DNA from: Holophagaceae bacterium
GTDB lineage: Bacteria > Acidobacteriota > Holophagae > Holophagales > Holophagaceae
Assembly (NCBI GenBank): GCA_016722505.1
Contig: JADKJH010000001.1
Coordinates: 558,001-622,000 of the forward strand
Direction: 5' to 3'
Length of the DNA stretch: 64,000 nucleotides
The translations under genes were made by a program, and so were the position numbers. The notes beneath the pieces are model-generated. The model was not told the origin of the DNA. It searched no databases and worked only from the letters and a program-made list of their open reading frames with translations. Below, piece after piece: positions 62,856 to 64,000 of this stretch (positions are counted from its first letter, which is position 1; each line of letters opens with the position of its first letter).

Positions 62856-64000
62856 ATGATTCGCGTCGCAGACTACATCGCCCAGACCCTCGCGGCCCAT
62901 GGCGTCCGCCATGTATTCCTGGTGACTGGCGGAGGCGCCATGCACCTGAACGACGCCTTCGGGCGTTGCAAAACCATGAAGTACGTGGCCTGCCACCACG
63001 AACAAGCCTGCGCCATCGCCGCCGAGAGTTATTTCCGCCTGACGGGGCGGTTGGCGGCTGTCAACGTCACGTCGGGGCCGGGTGGTTTGAACACCTTGAC
63101 GGGCATCCACGGCGCATGGACCGACTCCATCGGCATGATCGTGGTCTCGGGCCAAGTACGCACCGAAACCCTGGTGGCTTGCGCGGGGCCTGCAGGGCTA
63201 CGGCAGCTCGGGGATCAGGAAGTCGATATCGTGCGCATCGTGTCCCCCCTGACGAAATACGCCGTGCTGGTCACCGAACCCCAAAGCATCCGCTACCACC
63301 TGGAACGGGCCCTGCATCTCGCGCAGAGCGGCCGGCCAGGGCCCGTGTGGATTGATGTGCCCATGAATGTGCAAGGTGCCTATGTGGATCCAGAGAGCCT
63401 TGCGGCATACGATCCGGCTGAGGACGCGGAGCGGGTGGACCAACCCCGATCAGATGTCCGCGCCCTCGCTCGGCAAGCGCTTGTCCGGCTGATGCAATCC
63501 AAACGGCCAGTGATCCTTCCGGGAACGGGGGTCCGCATCTCAGGCGCCTATGGACTCTTCCAGCAATTGGTGGACCGCCTTGGAATTCCTGTAGCCACGG
63601 CATTCAATGCCCACGACCTTTTGCCCGAAGGCCACCCTTGCTATGTGGGCCGCCCCGGCACTATCGGAAACCGGTCGGGGAATTTCGCGGTTCAGAATGC
63701 GGACTTCGTGCTCGTTCTCGGGTGCCGGTTGAATATCCGGCAGATCAGCTACAACTGGTCCTCTTTCGCCCGGGCGGCTTACAAGGTGATGGTGGATGTG
63801 GACGCGCTGGAGCTGGATAAATCCACCCTTCACTTGGACCTTCCCATCCATGCTGATTTGCAGGTTTTTCTGGAAGCGATGCTGGATATCGCTGCCCAAG
63901 GGCCCACCGAATCCCATCGGACCTACCTTGCCTGGTGCAAGTCGCGTCAAGCAAAATACCCCGTCGTACTGGACGAGTACCGTGCAAATACGGCGTCGGT
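62856..64000 (+). CDS. Thiamine-diphosphate-dependent enzyme, acetolactate-synthase-like (3' end outside window)
   Basis: About 380 codons of a longer protein, open to the window edge. ATG 62856 gives MIRVADYIAQTLAAHGVRHV; ATG 62841 in the same frame is possible. The ThDP half includes GGGAMHLNDAFG and the catalytic Glu in CHHEQACAIAAESYFRLTG. Then come VNVTSGPGGLNTLTGIHGAW and GDQEVDIVRIVSPLTKYA of the alpha-like subdomain. Paralogues in LPS clusters include YerE, which adds an acetyl group from pyruvate to a CDP-3,6-dideoxy-4-ketohexose. The context of RfbF/G/H fits that role; a housekeeping acetolactate synthase is less likely here. Confidence 0.82.
   Translation, partial: MIRVADYIAQTLAAHGVRHVFLVTGGGAMHLNDAFGRCKTMKYVACHHEQACAIAAESYFRLTGRLAAVNVTSGPGGLNTLTGIHGAWTDSIGMIVVSGQVRTETLVACAGPAGLRQLGDQEVDIVRIVSPLTKYAVLVTEPQSIRYHLERALHLAQSGRPGPVWIDVPMNVQGAYVDPESLAAYDPAEDAERVDQPRSDVRALARQALVRLMQSKRPVILPGTGVRISGAYGLFQQLVDRLGIPVATAFNAHDLLPEGHPCYVGRPGTIGNRSGNFAVQNADFVLVLGCRLNIRQISYNWSSFARAAYKVMVDVDALELDKSTLHLDLPIHADLQVFLEAMLDIAAQGPTESHRTYLAWCKSRQAKYPVVLDEYRANTAS

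Noticed and set aside
1..64000. CRISPR array or rRNA operon
   Set aside because: I saw no regularly spaced direct repeats with unique spacers and no rRNA-like sequence anywhere in the window.

Overview
The window is a high-GC bacterial chromosome segment with densely packed, mostly non-redundant genes. A membrane nitrate reductase, an alternative complex III (ACIII), an ETF/Hdr-type membrane FeS oxidoreductase, and two large secreted proteins (alpha-2-macroglobulin and ankyrin) suggest a free-living Gram-negative respirer. An Acidobacteriota/Holophagae-like origin fits this content, but that is inference: no ribosomal marker is present. Several genes carry single-base indels, mostly at short homopolymers, so the sequence is probably an uncorrected draft or metagenome assembly.

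Layout. 1-13.6 kb: narGHJI followed without a break by actABCDEF (ACIII). Start and stop codons overlap at narH/J, narJ/I, narI/actA, actB/C, actC/D and actE/F, so the cluster reads as one respiratory operon. 13.9-21.8 kb: assorted housekeeping genes (CBS protein, zinc-ribbon protein, fumC, AhpD-like, VIT-like, FadF/Hdr-like oxidoreductase, trpS). 21.9-26.4 kb: a TetR-HlyD-permease-ATPase exporter operon divergent from a second, paralogous TetR gene; the two promoters have identical -35 and -10 hexamers and a near-identical palindromic operator in the spacer. 26.5-32.5 kb: cupin, DUF6448 protein, type II NADH dehydrogenase, and a fused E2-E1 2-oxoglutarate dehydrogenase (Kgd/OdhA type). 32.6-38.0 kb: small stress and repair genes (DUF2945, AlkA-like glycosylase, DUF488, Rieske/AIFL reductase with ribA, hemerythrin, cupin).

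38.2-45 kb is a foreign, partly decayed defence island. It holds a PAS gene interrupted by a 228-bp adenine-free G/T tract, about 1.3 kb of AT-rich non-coding DNA with a 325-bp MITE-like element, relics of HsdR, YhcG/DUF1016 and SRAP/YedK, one intact ABC-three-component (ABC-3C) system, and a truncated Mrr N-terminus at the right border. The ABC-3C system has a DUF3732 SMC-like ATPase, a middle component, and an effector with a putative PD-(D/E)XK-like N-terminus. 45-48.3 kb: two secreted proteins of unknown function, an XRE regulator, an IS4-family transposase relic, and tRNA-Ser-3'-end-derived repeats beside a strong terminator.

48.3-56.1 kb: a secreted alpha-2-macroglobulin with a CVEQ thioester, translationally coupled to a secreted ankyrin-repeat protein. 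56.7-64 kb: a polysaccharide/O-antigen locus. It has a polyprenyl-phosphate-type glycosyltransferase, RfbF, RfbG and RfbH (CDP-glucose to CDP-4-keto-3,6-dideoxyhexose), a sugar epimerase/reductase, a methyltransferase, and a ThDP enzyme running off the edge. The set resembles a branched 3,6-dideoxyhexose (yersiniose-like) pathway.
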